A stretch of DNA of 64,000 bases from Sequoia sempervirens (lineage: Eukaryota; Streptophyta; Pinopsida; Cupressales; Cupressaceae), in NCBI GenBank assembly GCA_007258455.2, contig VDFB02296850.1:1-64000 (forward strand), read 5' to 3'. The translations under genes and the position numbers were made by a program. Below the pieces are notes generated by a model. It was not told where the DNA came from. It saw only the letters and a program-made list of their open reading frames with translations, and made no database searches. Each line of letters opens with the position of its first letter. The first letter of the stretch is position 1. Of the stretch, positions 10,806 through 21,640 are shown piece after piece.

Positions 10806-12365
10806 TGAACCGTAGATTTTTGGGTAGTGATTATAGGCTACTCTTGCACTCTTAGGATATTTCACCTAAAAAGAGAGAGATAAACCCTACACAAAATATC
10901 TACACTAGGTTCACTCAAATTATGCAATGTATGATGTTATTAAGACTAAATGCAATAAACCAAGTGCAATTATATGATCTATCTGACTGATTATGCATGA
11001 AAAACCTAAGATTTATGTAATGTTGGAAAAAATAATGTGATATGCAAACATGAACTAAGAAGGAACAAATGCAAAACATAAAGGAAGAAGGCTAATTTAG
11101 AGTGCACCTAGGCAGAGAATGGAGAATCTAGAATCTTCTGAATGCTGTCTAAAATCACAAAAAATCACTAGTGGGACTCATTCACCACTGATGGTGAATC
11201 AGTCTTGCTTCTGATGAAAACTATCATGAACGGGTTTTTGAGTGCTAGGATCTGGAATCTGACAAAATCTAGATTTCTAGCCTTAAGATGGGACTCATTT
11301 TCCACTGATGGCAAATCAATCCTCTCCCAAAATTCTAAGAAATTAAGGGGATAATTCTGCAACACTAGATTTGAGTTTGTCTGCTTGTTGGGTTGACGAA
11401 GTTAATTCTGTAGAAAATGGACCAAATGTCTTCTCCAAGCTTGAAATGAGGTTGATTTGACTTGAAGCACCTTATTGACTTGTTGACCACTCTTCAACAG
11501 CTAATTTCTTGTCAAATATGCATACAAAAGTATGCAAACACACATGCAAGATGGGAAAAATGGTTGAGGGTTAGAGTATAGGGATTTTCCTTGGTCAAAT
11601 CCCACTTTGGTAATCAAGCCCTTAATGAAATTATGAAATGTAAGAGAATGATAAACAAATAACATGTAAATGCTATCAACTTACCAAACCCTTGTTGAAG
11701 AAAATCTGAAGTTATGTCAATGGTTGCTCTTGAATGCTTGATTGATGCTTGATTATAGGATGCAAAGTGCTCAAATGCTAATTGAATGCTTGAATGAGAT
11801 AGGAGATTGTAGATGTAAAATGAGAAAACACTGTATATATAAACTTGTGTTTTAGTAACTGGCTGTTCATCATAGGCCAAATATCATAATTTAAGAAACT
11901 TAAAAATTTTATTTTGAATTTGAGTCAGAGATCATTCACAATCATGAAGTAATGTAATCCCGCCTTGGACTTGTGTGGTGTTGGAATTAAGTCATACTAA
12001 TGTTGTTTGTCGTGTTTACATTAAAAATACACTCTAATTGCCTTATAAGGCACAAAGGGTCAAACAGCGATGAAAGTAATAGGAATTATGCCTAGAAAAT
12101 GGAAATCTGTTACAAGATTCTTTACAACACTTCAAATAGGACTTGATAAGTGATGAAAAGGTGATTTTGAAGAATGGAGAAGAGTCTACAAAAGTGTAGA
12201 AATATTTAATAAACAACACTCTTCAAGAATAACATTGAATTTTAAGGACCTAAATGCATGTTTAAGCCACATTACAACAATAAATGAAAGAAAAATAGAT
12301 CAAGAATCATGGAGAAAGGCTTAAAAGACCATAAAAATGACAAGGGGCCATTTTTATATGATTCA
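10806..12365 (-). repeat. 3' LTR of element X
   Basis: It starts TGAACCGTAGATTTTTGGG and ends TATATGATTCA immediately before the C-run that is the polypurine tract on the minus strand. It aligns along its length with the LTRs at 15960, 35750 and 47828. Each LTR of this family contains boxes of the form GGGACTCATTC-GCCA around 11165 and 11290. On the minus strand a TATATATA box at 11834-11842 is the likely promoter. Confidence 0.85.
11834..11842 (-). promoter_or_regulatory. LTR TATA box of element X
   Basis: The minus strand reads GTTTATATATACAG inside the LTR, about 520 nt from the LTR's upstream edge. Related LTRs have TATA-like sequences at matching places (near 41550 and 48920). Confidence 0.5.
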
Positions 12366-12418
12366 TTTAGCCCCCACTTTAGTGAGAGGATGAACTTGCT
12401 TCAAACTCACACTAAAGT
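12366..12418 (-). promoter_or_regulatory. polypurine tract with conserved hairpin, element X
   Basis: On the minus strand AGTGGGGGCTAAA directly abuts the 3' LTR start, as a polypurine tract should. Beside it two 13-nt arms (12376-12388 and 12406-12418) pair with one mismatch: ACTTTAGTGAGAG against CTCACACTAAAGT. The same hairpin and purine tract occur in D, E and F. Confidence 0.75.
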
Positions 12419-14344
12419 AGCCATGCATATCGAGAGAGAGGTCCCAATTCACTTATGTTAGCAAGATGGAATGACAACGATCAAGAGGGATGATCAAGCC
12501 CCTTGGATGAAGATCCCATGGAAAATAAACACATAACAAAGGAACAAGCGTTGAAATGAAAGAATAGGGATGCTTCAACTATCCTACCTAAATCTAGTTG
12601 TGATTGATCAGGCCATTTTTAAAAAAAAGAAAATGGAATACTTCCACTGGGACAAAGAATCTATGGAAATTATCGGGTGAGAAGACCTAAAAGGTAAGAG
12701 ATACATACGCTAGTTGGTATGCACTCAATCATAAAGATATGGGGAAAGTCATGCATCACCGGGCTTTCAAATTACATGAAGTTATAATTCAACTCAGAAT
12801 AAGTGCCACAAAGGAAAATGTCATCATGTTTGTTAGGCGTTAAAATAATCGTATGCTTAGAACCCATGAACAAAGATAAAGGTACCACAAGCATGCAAGC
12901 TGCATTATGCAAGGTGGTTAAAATGTAAAGTGTAAAATGTAAAATGTAAAAGATGTTCGAAGGAGTCTTGTTAAGTTCATGCAAGGTCTACCACTTAGGA
13001 ACATTATGTCTAATGTATCCAAGAGAGGGGACCTGACCAAAGAATAAATATTCACAACTTAGGGATGTGGCACCGATCAGCCCACCAAGAGTGGGAATGC
13101 AATATGCTAGATAGATCACTCAAGGAAGGACATCACCAATGTCATCCATGTTGATAAATGCATCGTGAGGAGAAGGCCGCATTTGGTTAATCTATGAATA
13201 GAAATGAAAACGCAAGGTAATGTATGCCACCTAGTTTAAAGGAACGCTACACAATCGTTATGTGAGCAATTACTTTAAAGCAGGAAGGGTGAAAATGAAA
13301 AAGAAAATATTGAGCTAAATTGTAAAGCCCGGTTCCAAGTCATATGTTTTTGAGAATGCCTATGTAAATGAAACAAACAAAATAAAAGGAGTTTCTCCCA
13401 GAAGAGAATACCAAACACATAAGGGATCTATGGATTTGAAGTTAGTATGTTCATTGTTGTAAATGTTCTGGCTTATGAGCTCGAATCGTCATCATTCCCA
13501 AATATAGAAATCAAGAACAAAGTGTCAAAGAGAAATAAAAGAAAATAAAGTCCGGTTTAACAACATGGAAGAGACATTGCGGTCTCAACGCTTTGTATCA
13601 TCCTTGAAGGAAAATGTTAAAAGAAAAGGGAAAAGGAAGAAGAGGGCGAAAAGCTTTGGTCAACATGACATTTCATTTCAATGCTCATGCGCCTTCCTCT
13701 AAAAGGATTAAACAAGAAAAGGAAAGAAAAAAGTAGATCTTTTGGGTCAATATGGAAGAGGATATAGAATTCAATGGTTTGCGTCATCACGTTATATGGA
13801 ATTTTTTAATAATATAGAGACATAGGGTGTCTGGCTGTGCTCCTGTGGAGGAATACTAAACAAAGGAAGGGACTTTGGGTCAACATGGAAGAGAGACGAC
13901 ATTCTCAATGCTTTATGCCATCCCTGTGAAAAACACAAAACAAAAAAATTTAAAATGAAAAAGGAAATGTATGACATATAGAAGAAAAGAGGTACAAATA
14001 GAAGAAGTGTATAGTGAGAGAGAAAACATCAAACACATGATATAGGGGAACATGATATACACATACAAGAAAAAGTGGGAAGGCCAAATAATACAACAAG
14101 CTAACCACGGTTATTGGTTTCTCAATCTTAAGTAATATAAGTGGAAAATGAATAACATAGTTAAGAGACAAAGACAAATGCACTACAAGGATAAGGCTAA
14201 CAACTTCTTTCCCCCTACAAAGTGTAGGGAAAGAATGAGTTGAGGTGGGTGATGTGAAAGGATCATGCAATAGTGAGAATAGAAAATTCTACAACTATGG
14301 CATGATAAAGGGATTTAGTAGTGTTTATGGGATAAGAGGAAAGT
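12419..14344 (-). other. 3' non-coding part of element X with imperfect repeats
   Basis: No frame is supported. A second conserved hairpin lies at 13235-13279. From about 13560 to 13925, purine-rich units with TTTGGGTCAACATGGAAGAG and a TTGCGTCATC block recur in degraded form; they are cleaner in element D at 43406-43770. A 7-bp perfect inverted repeat CCCTACA/TGTAGGG (14213-14229) follows a C-run, resembling the other hairpin-tract modules. Confidence 0.55.
13235..13279 (-). promoter_or_regulatory. second conserved hairpin of element X
   Basis: Arms TTTAAAGGAACGCT (13235-13248) and AGCAATTACTTTAAA (13265-13279) pair imperfectly. The matching hairpin in D (43063-43107) and F (19556-19604) is nearly perfect and lies next to a C-run. 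In X the run is degraded to GCCACC. Confidence 0.6.
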
Positions 14345-14614
14345 AGTTAATATCAGTGAAATGATACTTATCTAGTATGTCCTTCACTGTTTGACATTCT
14401 TCAGTTCGATGTCTAAGCACACGATGATATTTTCAAAATGGTATGTTAGAATCCTTAGGGCGAATAACCAACCTATTCATAGGTGGTAAAAGTATAAGAC
14501 CTTTGTTGAAAAGTAGTTGAAGTCTCCTTTCACATTCAGGTGGAGGATGTGTAGGAAACTTGAGTTTCTTTAATTTGTAAGGCTATTTTCATTTGCTTGA
14601 TTCTCCTTTTTCGT
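14345..14614 (-). pseudogene. gypsy gag zinc-knuckle region of element X
   Basis: One minus frame reads LKKLKFPTHPPPECERRLQL, LFNKGLILLPPMNRLVIRPK and KYHRVLRHRTEECQTVKDIL. The H...RHRTEEC pattern followed by a Leu-rich stretch is the gypsy gag zinc knuckle; a stop replaces the residue where the first Cys is expected. It lies 3' of the G-patch-like frame and is separated from it by the MITE at 14623-14802. Confidence 0.65.
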
Positions 14615-14622
14615 GAATGGAA

Positions 14623-14802
14623 CACTAGTAGATTTTGACCCATTTTTCGACGACCGCCCATCAGAATTTCAACGGCTATTCGATTCCGGGCTGAAATTTT
14701 GACATTTCAAATGTCGTCAAAATTCCAACGCAATAATAGCGACGAACAACAGTCAAAATTCTGATAGACGATCATCGAAAAATGGGTCAAAATCTACCAG
14801 TG
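14623..14802. mobile_element. 180-bp CACTA-type MITE (fold-back)
   Basis: The ends are CACTAGTAGATTTTGACCC and, inverted, CACTGGTAGATTTTGACCC. They are flanked on both sides by the 3-bp duplication GAA (14620-14622 and 14803-14805). CACTA ends with a 3-bp duplication define the CACTA (En/Spm) superfamily. Similarity between the arms continues for about 60 bp, through CCATTTTTCGA and TCAGAATTT, and the centre is also partly palindromic, so the whole element can fold into one long hairpin. It encodes nothing and would need a transposase in trans. Confidence 0.88.
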
Positions 14803-14884
14803 GAAGGAGGAAGAGGACCCGTGGGGATCCTAGCATCCTTATCATTAGAATGAGGTAATGGTTGTTCATGTGGAAGGAGAATGT

Positions 14885-15538
14885 TTAAGGAGGATAATCA
14901 AAGATCACTATACCATCATCTTGAAGTATCCAGTATTCAAAAGGAGGTCTATCAAGATGAGAAGGATCTTGATATCCTAATCCTGTGGTTTTTCCTTCTA
15001 TTCGTTTTTGTTCAAGAAGTTGGTGAATGTCATGTTCATGTGTTGTGTCACAACCTTGTTTACTTAGGATAGTAAAGCCTTTACCATATGTTTCTTCAAG
15101 GTTTATGGGAGTGTTTGTGACTTTGTGATCATAAAATGGGTGAGAATGTGTTGGTTGAGAAGAAATAGGTCCACTTGATGGAGGAACTTTAGGTGCTTCA
15201 TTGATTTCAGGATGTAAATAGGAAAAATGATCAAGAGGTGCAATAGTAGGAAAATCTTGTGGCTTCATGGATGGGTAAAAGGCTCCATTGGCTTCTAGGT
15301 TATCAAGGCTTTCATTGTAGAACTTGTTCATGCTATCATCGTCTTCTCTAATGATGTCTACATCACGAGGAGGACAATCATGAGGAGTTGAAGGAGCATG
15401 AGGAAGCTCAAGGTCATTACAATCATAGCCAAAGGCACAATTGGACATGTTGACCAAGGATTTTAATGAATTCCAAAACTTATTAAAAGAAAATGCCATG
15501 ATGATAATTAATGAAAGTAAACTAGGATGCACCAACAC
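14885..15538 (-). CDS. element X open frame with G-patch-like C-terminus
   Basis: This is the longest open frame in the window (217 codons). From residue 30 it reads VNMSNCAFGYDCNDLELPHA, then acidic and Pro/Ser-rich segments, and ends ETYGKGFTILSKQGCDTTHE ... TTGLGYQDPSHLDRPPFEYW. The YGKGF...GLGY spacing recalls the glycine-rich region after the protease of Tat-type gypsy elements and matches KQLYGKGYKFMK in element E. I see no capsid or protease core. The start may be the first Met or the one at MSNC. The stop precedes the MITE. Function is unknown; it probably belongs to the gag-protease region. Confidence 0.6.
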   Translation of the reverse strand: MLVHPSLLSLIIIMAFSFNKFWNSLKSLVNMSNCAFGYDCNDLELPHAPSTPHDCPPRDVDIIREDDDSMNKFYNESLDNLEANGAFYPSMKPQDFPTIAPLDHFSYLHPEINEAPKVPPSSGPISSQPTHSHPFYDHKVTNTPINLEETYGKGFTILSKQGCDTTHEHDIHQLLEQKRIEGKTTGLGYQDPSHLDRPPFEYWILQDDGIVIFDYPP

Positions 15539-15935
15539 AAGAAATAGGTAAAAACAAGGATTTTGGAAATTAAAATAGGAAGCAACTAGAGAAAACTGTA
15601 AAGCAGGAAAGACTTAGAAAATGCCTAAAAATGCTGTGTAGAATGTGCAGGTGGACTGATTCGCCCAGGGTGGCGAATGAGTCCAACTATGAGATTTTTT
15701 TGTGTTTTCCAAAGAATTTAAAATGATTCTAATGCTTTTCAGATGCCAATTAAGGATGCAGATGCAAATTTTTAGGTTTTTCAATTATATGCAATGAAAA
15801 AATGAAATCTAAATGAATCTTTCACTAATGCAAGTTAAGAAACCCTAGGATGCAAAAACAAGACAATACCCTAATTGAATGTTGATGTAAATGAAGTTGA
15901 GGATGCAAGATGCAATTGAAATAAAAAAGTAAAGT

Positions 15936-15956
15936 GATCAATATGCAGGTTCACCA
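15936..15956 (-). promoter_or_regulatory. candidate primer-binding site of element X
   Basis: The minus strand reads TTGGTGAACCTGCATATTG beginning 3 nt inside the LTR edge. F has TGGTGAACCCGACATTATAC and D has TGGTAAACCTACATATTG at the same place. The shared TGGTGAACC implies a common tRNA primer, which I could not identify. Confidence 0.55.
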
Positions 15957-15959
15957 AAA

Positions 15960-17016
15960 TGAACCATAGATTTTTGGGTAGGGCTTGTAGGCTACTCTTG
16001 CTCTCTTAGGATGTTTCACCTAAAAGGAGAGAGATAAACCCTACACAAAAGATCTAAACTAGGTTCACTCAAATTATGCAATGTATGATGTTATTAAGAC
16101 TAAATGCAATAAACTAAGTGCAATTATATGATCTACGTGACTGATTGTGCATGCAAAAAATAAGATTTATGTAATGTTGGAAAACATAATGTGATATGCA
16201 AACATGAACTAAGAAGGAACACATGAAAAATAGAAAGGAAGGCGGCTGATTCAAAGTACACCTAGGAAGAGAATGGAGAATTTGGAATCTTCTGAATGCT
16301 ATCTAAAATCACAGAAAATCACTAGTGGGACTCATTCGCCACTAATGGTGAATCAGTCCTGCTTCTGATGAAAACTATCAGGAATGGGTTTCTTAGTGCT
16401 GGGATCTAGAATCTGACAAAATATAGATTTATAGCCTTAAGGTGGGACTCATTCTCCACTGATGGTGAATCAATCCTCTCCCAAAATTGTAAGAAATCAG
16501 GGAACAATTCTGTAACACCAGATCTGAGGTTGTCTGTGTGTCAGTTTGACAAAGTTAATTATGTAGAAAACAAACAAAATGTCTTCTCCAGGATTGAAAT
16601 GAGGTTGATTTGACTTGAAGCACCTTCTTGACTTGTTGAACACTCTTCAACACCTAATTTCTTGTCAAATTTGCATACAAAAGTCTACAAACACACATGC
16701 AAGAGGGGAAAAATGGTCGAGGGTTAGAGTATAGGGATTTGCCTTGGTCAAATCCCACTTTGGTAATCAAACCCTTAATGAAATGATGAAATGTAAGAGA
16801 ATGATAAACAAATAACATGCAAATGCTATCAACTTACCAAACCTTTGTTGAAGAAAATCTGAAGTTATGTCAATGGTTGCTCTTGAATGCTTGAAAGACT
16901 ATGAAAATGACAAGGGGCCACATTACAACAATAAATTAAAGAAAAATAGATCAAGCATCACAAAGAAAGGCCTAAAAGACTATGAAAATGACAAGGGGCC
17001 ATTTTTCTACGGTGCA
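15960..17016 (-). repeat. 5' LTR of element X, internally deleted
   Basis: It begins TGAACCATAGATTTTTGGG and follows the 3' LTR closely to about 16893. There roughly 0.5 kb (including the TATA region) is missing, and a short block ending AATGACAAGGGGCCA appears twice (16894-16920 and 16975-17001). It ends CTACGGTGCA before the GAAAC duplication. Loss of the promoter means this copy can no longer be transcribed from its own LTR. Confidence 0.82.
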
Positions 17017-17420
17017 GAAACCCTAGCCAATAGATAACCAACAAAACTTAATTTTTTTGAAATTATGTAACTCAAGGAACCACAATTTTTTTGAAATAGT
17101 CCTATTAGAATCATGTGCAAAAGTTTCAAGAGTCAACCTCCTTCAGTTGACAAAATTTCTATTCTTTATGCATTTCTATTTTTTCATTTTTCGATTCTTT
17201 GTACATATACAAAGTTAGAGTGGTTTTCAGCACAATTTTTTGGTTTTTTCTTTGGTACATGACTTAGGGGGAATCAATTCAATCTTTCCATTTGTACATA
17301 TGCATATATTTATTAGGGGGAGATGCATCATATGTTAGAATTTTTTTTGTATGAACCCTTTTCCCTTGATGTCAAAGAGGAAGAATATTTTGGATATTTT
17401 TTTGGCTTGTTTCCATCAAT

Positions 17421-17434
17421 GAAAAAGGGGGAGA
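17421..17434 (+). promoter_or_regulatory. copia polypurine tract
   Basis: GAAAAAGGGGGAGA stands one base before the LTR start TGTTGGAAG. This is the primer site for plus-strand DNA synthesis, and it sets the orientation of this fragment. Confidence 0.82.
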
Positions 17435-17435
17435 T

Positions 17436-18859
17436 TGTTGGAAGAATGAGGAGTTTATCATCGATGTAGTTGTTGGAAACATGAGCATGAGGAATAAGCA
17501 CAAGGAACATATAGTTATGCTTTTCAGTGTTGTCATTGATGCCAACGTTGTATCTTGATATGGGGATCATGGTGCAAATAATTTTGGTTGGTTCTAACAT
17601 GTTTTTGGATGTTTAAATAAAATAATTTTGCAATAAGGCTTGATTTAGTGAAGGTATATATGATGAAAAATGACTAAGTGTTTATACTAGTGTTTCTGGG
17701 TACAAAGCTTCTAGTTTTTGAGTTTGCACTATTCTACAAACTAACATTTCACTCTACAGTTCTAGCATAATTTTTTTGGTTGGTAGAAGCATCTAATTCT
17801 AGAATTCCATCTTGTTTTGGCTTTTGTTTTGAAATTTATGAATGAAAAAAGTTTAGCCTAACAGTTATAGTCATTTCTTGTACTGTGCATATGAGTTGGA
17901 GAGTCTGCACTTCTCAGTAGATAGGATTTGATTTTTGTGGACTTAAGGAGATGTTGAAAGATGTCAATAGAGTTTGAATTCTAGATGGCATAGCATTTTG
18001 AGGTCCACGTGTCTGAATATGGGTATATAGTTTATTTATTTTTGTATTAGGTCTTCTGCAGTGCCGACCTAATAGGTTTGAAGGTAGCAAAAGGTTAAGT
18101 ATGTATTGTGGAATTGTGGGAGCTATTATAGGCCCATGCCGACATATTTAAAATTGTTTTAAGGATTTAATCTTGGCACAAGACGTGTATGGAAGGATTT
18201 GAGCCGACAAGTCATATATTTTCTATTTTGTATGATACATCTAATTAGGTTGATATAATTGATGTTATACTTGAAATAGATATATAAGTTAGATCATGTT
18301 TGGTGTTTTGATATATGAAAAAGATGCAAGTGATGTGAATGATGTGAATTGAGAAAATACATTGTGAATCTAAGTTGTGAATGTTGAGTAGAATATTAGA
18401 GTGATGTGAATGCAGAGGAAAGTAGAGTATTAGATCAGAATCGAATGAAGTGTGTAAAGTCAGTTTATTGAGCTTCATTGGAACTGTATTTCATGCATAT
18501 GATAGATACAATTATAACAGTTTAATATAGGTTGTGAGCCACAAAATTTCTTCTATCTCTTTCTCTTAGTGGATAGTGAGTCCACTTGGATAGTGAGTCC
18601 ACCTGTAATGAGAACTTTTGTAAATATAATATAATCGGTTATAATATATTTTGAGCTAATCCTCACCGTGGTTTTTCCCATTTTTGGGTTTTCCACATAA
18701 AAATCCTGATTTTCATGTGTTATGTGATGTTATATATTTCATTCTTTCTTTCATTTAGTGTAATTGAACATGCTATGCGGACTGGATATTTAAATGTTTG
18801 AATGGTGTAAAAGAATACCGATTCCCCCCCCTCTTTGTATTTCAAGTGTTCAATAAACA
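17436..18859 (+). repeat. 3' LTR of the plus-strand copia element
   Basis: Ends are TGTTGGAAGAATGAGG and GTGTTCAATAAACA. Near 18655 it carries CTAATCCTCACCGTGGTTTT and GGGTTTTCCACATAAAAATC, a block shared in reverse orientation with the LTRs at 3071 (near 3245-3300) and 8716. The following TAGTG would be one half of a target duplication; the other half is not visible. Confidence 0.78.
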
Positions 18860-18899
18860 TAGTGTAAAATTTTAAAGGTATACAATTTCGTACAGTTCA
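18860..18899 (-). repeat. remnant of the 3' LTR of element F
   Basis: Only the last 40 bp remain. TAGTGTAAAATTTTAAAGG and TATACAATTTCGTACAGTTCA match the end of the 5' LTR near 29620-29659. The polypurine tract follows directly. Confidence 0.7.
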
Positions 18900-18952
18900 T
18901 TTAGCCCCAGTTTAGTGAGATTATGAGCCCATGCTCAAACTCACACTAAAGT
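18900..18952 (-). promoter_or_regulatory. polypurine tract with conserved hairpin, element F
   Basis: The minus strand reads CTGGGGCTAAA at the LTR edge. The arms GTTTAGTGAGA (18910-18920) and CTCACACTAAAGT (18940-18952) form the hairpin seen also in X, D and E. Confidence 0.7.
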
Positions 18953-19430
18953 AGATAAATTAGTCAAAAGAGGTCCAATTGTACAACTGTTGGAAAGATA
19001 AGATGACAAGGATCAAGGAGGATGATCAATCCCTCGAGATCTAAGATATCATAATGAACTAATAAAGGCACAAAGAGACACATGCATGCATTTGCGACAC
19101 AAGATACACAATCATACAATGTAAAAATTGATGCAAAGGGAAAATTAAAGGAAAAGGGGTGGATCAAGCCTCAAATGTTAGTCCAAAAGGTGTGGATCAA
19201 GCTTAAGCTGTTTATCCAAAAAATGTTTAGAAGTGAAAACCAATTGTCCACTATGCGAACAATTTTCTCACAAGGGCTAGTGAAAATCTACTGTTCACTA
19301 GGTGATCCCCAAAGGATGAGAAATAAACACTAGGTATACAAGGTGCACACTCATAAAAAAGGGTGCCACATGGGTAAAGTCATCACAAAAATTATGTACC
19401 CATAAGTCAGTGCTAAATGATCAATACCGA

Positions 19431-19542
19431 AATGAAATAATGCCAATGAAATAATGCCAATGAAATAATGTCAATGAAATAATGCCAATTAAATAATGTC
19501 AATGGAATAATACCAATGAAATAATGCCAATGCAATAATGCC
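19431..19542. repeat. 14-bp minisatellite, 8 units
   Basis: The unit AATGAAATAATGCC is repeated eight times head to tail with at most three changes in a unit. Elements D and E carry a single similar AATGAAATGATGCC-like stretch at the equivalent place, so the array expanded within F. It lies just before the second hairpin. Confidence 0.93.
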
Positions 19543-19555
19543 AATGTATTCCCCC

Positions 19556-19604
19556 ACTTTAAAGAAATTTCTAAACACCATGTTGTGAGAAATTACTTTA
19601 AAGT
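19556..19604 (-). promoter_or_regulatory. second conserved hairpin with C-run, element F
   Basis: The arms ACTTTAAAGAAATTTCT (19556-19572) and AGAAATTACTTTAAAGT (19588-19604) pair at 16 of 17 positions. A CCCCC run precedes the left arm, so the minus strand reads hairpin then GGGGG. Compared with D, a G-C pair in the stem is replaced by a T-A pair, a compensatory change. Confidence 0.75.
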
Positions 19605-20172
19605 AGCAAATGATAAATGCCAATTGTTAAAAGAAGAAATGAGAGCTTATTTGGAAATACCTATGCCAATGATATGTTTCTAAATAAAGCTACGCTATGA
19701 AGAGGAGTTTTCCCCACATGCAATCCAAAAATATAACACATAAGGGATCCATAGATTCAGGGTCAACATATATATTTGCTAGAGTAATATTTAATAGAGC
19801 TAAGAACCATCATCATTCCCTAAATATTTGTAGAACAATGAACACAAAGGAAGAATGACGCATAGAGAGTGAAAGAAAAGAAGAGACTTGGATGTCTTGA
19901 TGCTTTGTATCATCCCCAAAAGGAAAAAGCAAGACAAAAGTAAAAACAATGTTTGTGACATATAAAAGAATGAAGGTACAAATAGAAGAATGTCATGATA
20001 GGTTTGCCTCCTTTGTATCCTTGCACCAATGGAGTAACAAGGGTCATCCAAAGAAATCTCAAAAACATAAAGAAATTCCAAGCAACACGATAGGGGGGAT
20101 CACATTACACATGTAATCACAAGAAACCAAAAGAAGACAAAGAAAAGACTAGTATGTCACATGTGAGCTAAC

Positions 20173-20928
20173 CTAAAGTAGGTCATCTACATCCCAATAT
20201 TTCTTATTGTAAACATAAGGTAGATAACTATCCAAATGGGCAACAACAAGTGCCATACTAGGATAATCACTAGGTTCAACACATGGCGATTCAAACTTGT
20301 TAGGAGGATCATCATGGTTTCCCTCTTCTAAGTTCATGGAAGTGGAAAACAACAAATTAAATTCATTATGCACTTCTTCATAAATTTTAGCAATCTCATC
20401 ATCATCATCCAAGTTAATCACAAGAGAAGGTCTAATGATAGTGTCCATTTTATGTTCTTATTTTTTGTTGTGGTGAAGGTGGAGAATCATCATGCTTTGT
20501 TTGAGTTATATTTTGATCTTGTTTTATTGATTTATTCTTTTCTTCTAACTAACGAGAAATAGCATGATGTCTACACTTATTCTCTTTAGCATTTAGGTTT
20601 CTTCTAGCATAGTTTTCAAGTTGTGATGGTGTAGGAATGGGTTTATCAACCATTGGTTTCTATTCTTCTTGCAAGGGAGGAATGGAAGAAACTATCGACT
20701 GTTGGTCAACCAATTTCACTTTAGGTTTATAAACTTGTTTACTTTTAGGAGGTACCAAAGGAGTTGTATGTATTTCTCTTTGTCTTCTATAGGAAATGGG
20801 TGAAGGAATTATGGTGGATTTATCTTGGTTACTTGGAAGGAATTTTTGTTAAATCATAGGTTCATCAATGATTGGTTGGGAAGGAAGAACATTCATAGAC
20901 TCAAGAATATTTCCAAGAGATAATTTTT
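20173..20928 (-). pseudogene. C-terminal coding region of element F
   Basis: The end (20173-20448) reads IIRPSLVINLDDDDEIAKIY, EEVHNEFNLLFSTSMNLEEG and closes KYWDVDDLL. Element D has the parallel LINLDDVDDEEMTKIDEEVH and WEADDLLDG. Before it comes a Pro/Lys-rich segment with KQVYKPKVKLVD and PIPTPSQLENYARRN, also shared with D. The frame is interrupted by stops. Conservation between two elements suggests a former coding role, but I recognise no domain. Confidence 0.6.
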
Positions 20929-21640
20929 CTATGTGCTTTGCCTAAAATTTGGATAGGATTTGAAAAAGAAGTCTTCACGAGGCTTAATATCTTCCATTGG
21001 TTTGGGCCAAAATAAATTTAATGAAATGTTCCCATGGGAAGACAAAGGATTAAACCCACTATGATGCACAGTAAAAATTTCATTGCCAAATGGAAATTTC
21101 AAGCACTTATGAATAAATGATAGGAAAAAATCCATAGAGCGTAGCCATGGGTACCCTAACTTCACATGGAATTGGTCTGATGATAGGATGATGGCAATTG
21201 AGACATCTAATTTCTTCAATCCAAATTTTAATGGGAGAGTGATCGAACCTATTGTAGGGTGGGAAAGACCATCATGTGTTCTGATCCATGCTTTCGATTG
21301 TTCAAAAGAATCTTGGTAAAGTACATGCACAAACAAGAATTCCTTAGTGATCACATTCTCTATAAACACATGATCAATTAATATCCCATTAGTAGGCTTG
21401 TCATCGATTCTTTCGATGATGTAAAGAGGACCATCAGGTACATGTTTTATTATGTTCTTTTGTGAGAAATCAATGGACATCAAGATTGAATTTGGTTTGG
21501 ACCTTACGAGGTTGAACACCAATGAATCCAATCATAACATCTATATCATATCCATCATCACTCTTATTATCATCAGTTATATCTTGTATGTTGTCAACAT
21601 TCATCGCATCATTGTTTTTATCACTAGCTTTTATAAATGA
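20929..21640 (-). pseudogene. gypsy retropepsin-like protease region of element F
   Basis: The 200-codon open part contains HVPDGPLYIIERIDDKPTNG, ENVITKEFLFVHVLYQDSFE, SITLPLKFGLKKLDVSIAII and VKLGYPWLRSMDFFLSFIHK. The LGxPWL block and the IGxxxLPL strand are typical of gypsy aspartic proteases. The active site is expected near ILIDHVFIENVIT; D has the less altered ILIDPASGKNVIT. The acidic segment upstream (21540-21640) is in another frame, so there is a frameshift. Confidence 0.75.

Larger units (their letters stand above)
10806..17016 (-). mobile_element. complete gypsy-type LTR element X (non-autonomous), GAAAC duplication
   Basis: Two LTRs of one family flank a 3.6-kb internal region. 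The 3' LTR is 10806-12365 and the 5' LTR is 15960-17016. The 5 bp before the element (10801-10805) and after it (17017-17021) are both GAAAC, a perfect target duplication, and the ends are TG...CA. The internal region encodes a G-patch-like open frame and a zinc knuckle, but I see no reverse transcriptase, RNase H or integrase. It inserted into the 3' region of a plus-strand copia element. Confidence 0.87.
17022..18859 (+). mobile_element. 3' end of a plus-strand copia element
   Basis: An untranslated stretch is followed by a polypurine tract and a 1.4-kb LTR. The LTR ends GATTCCCCCCCCTC... CAATAAACA, mirroring the G-run near the start of the minus-strand copia LTRs at 3071 and 8716. The body of the element is missing in this window. 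The piece just left of it was split off by element X. Its end at 18859 lies inside the 3' LTR of element F. Confidence 0.75.
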
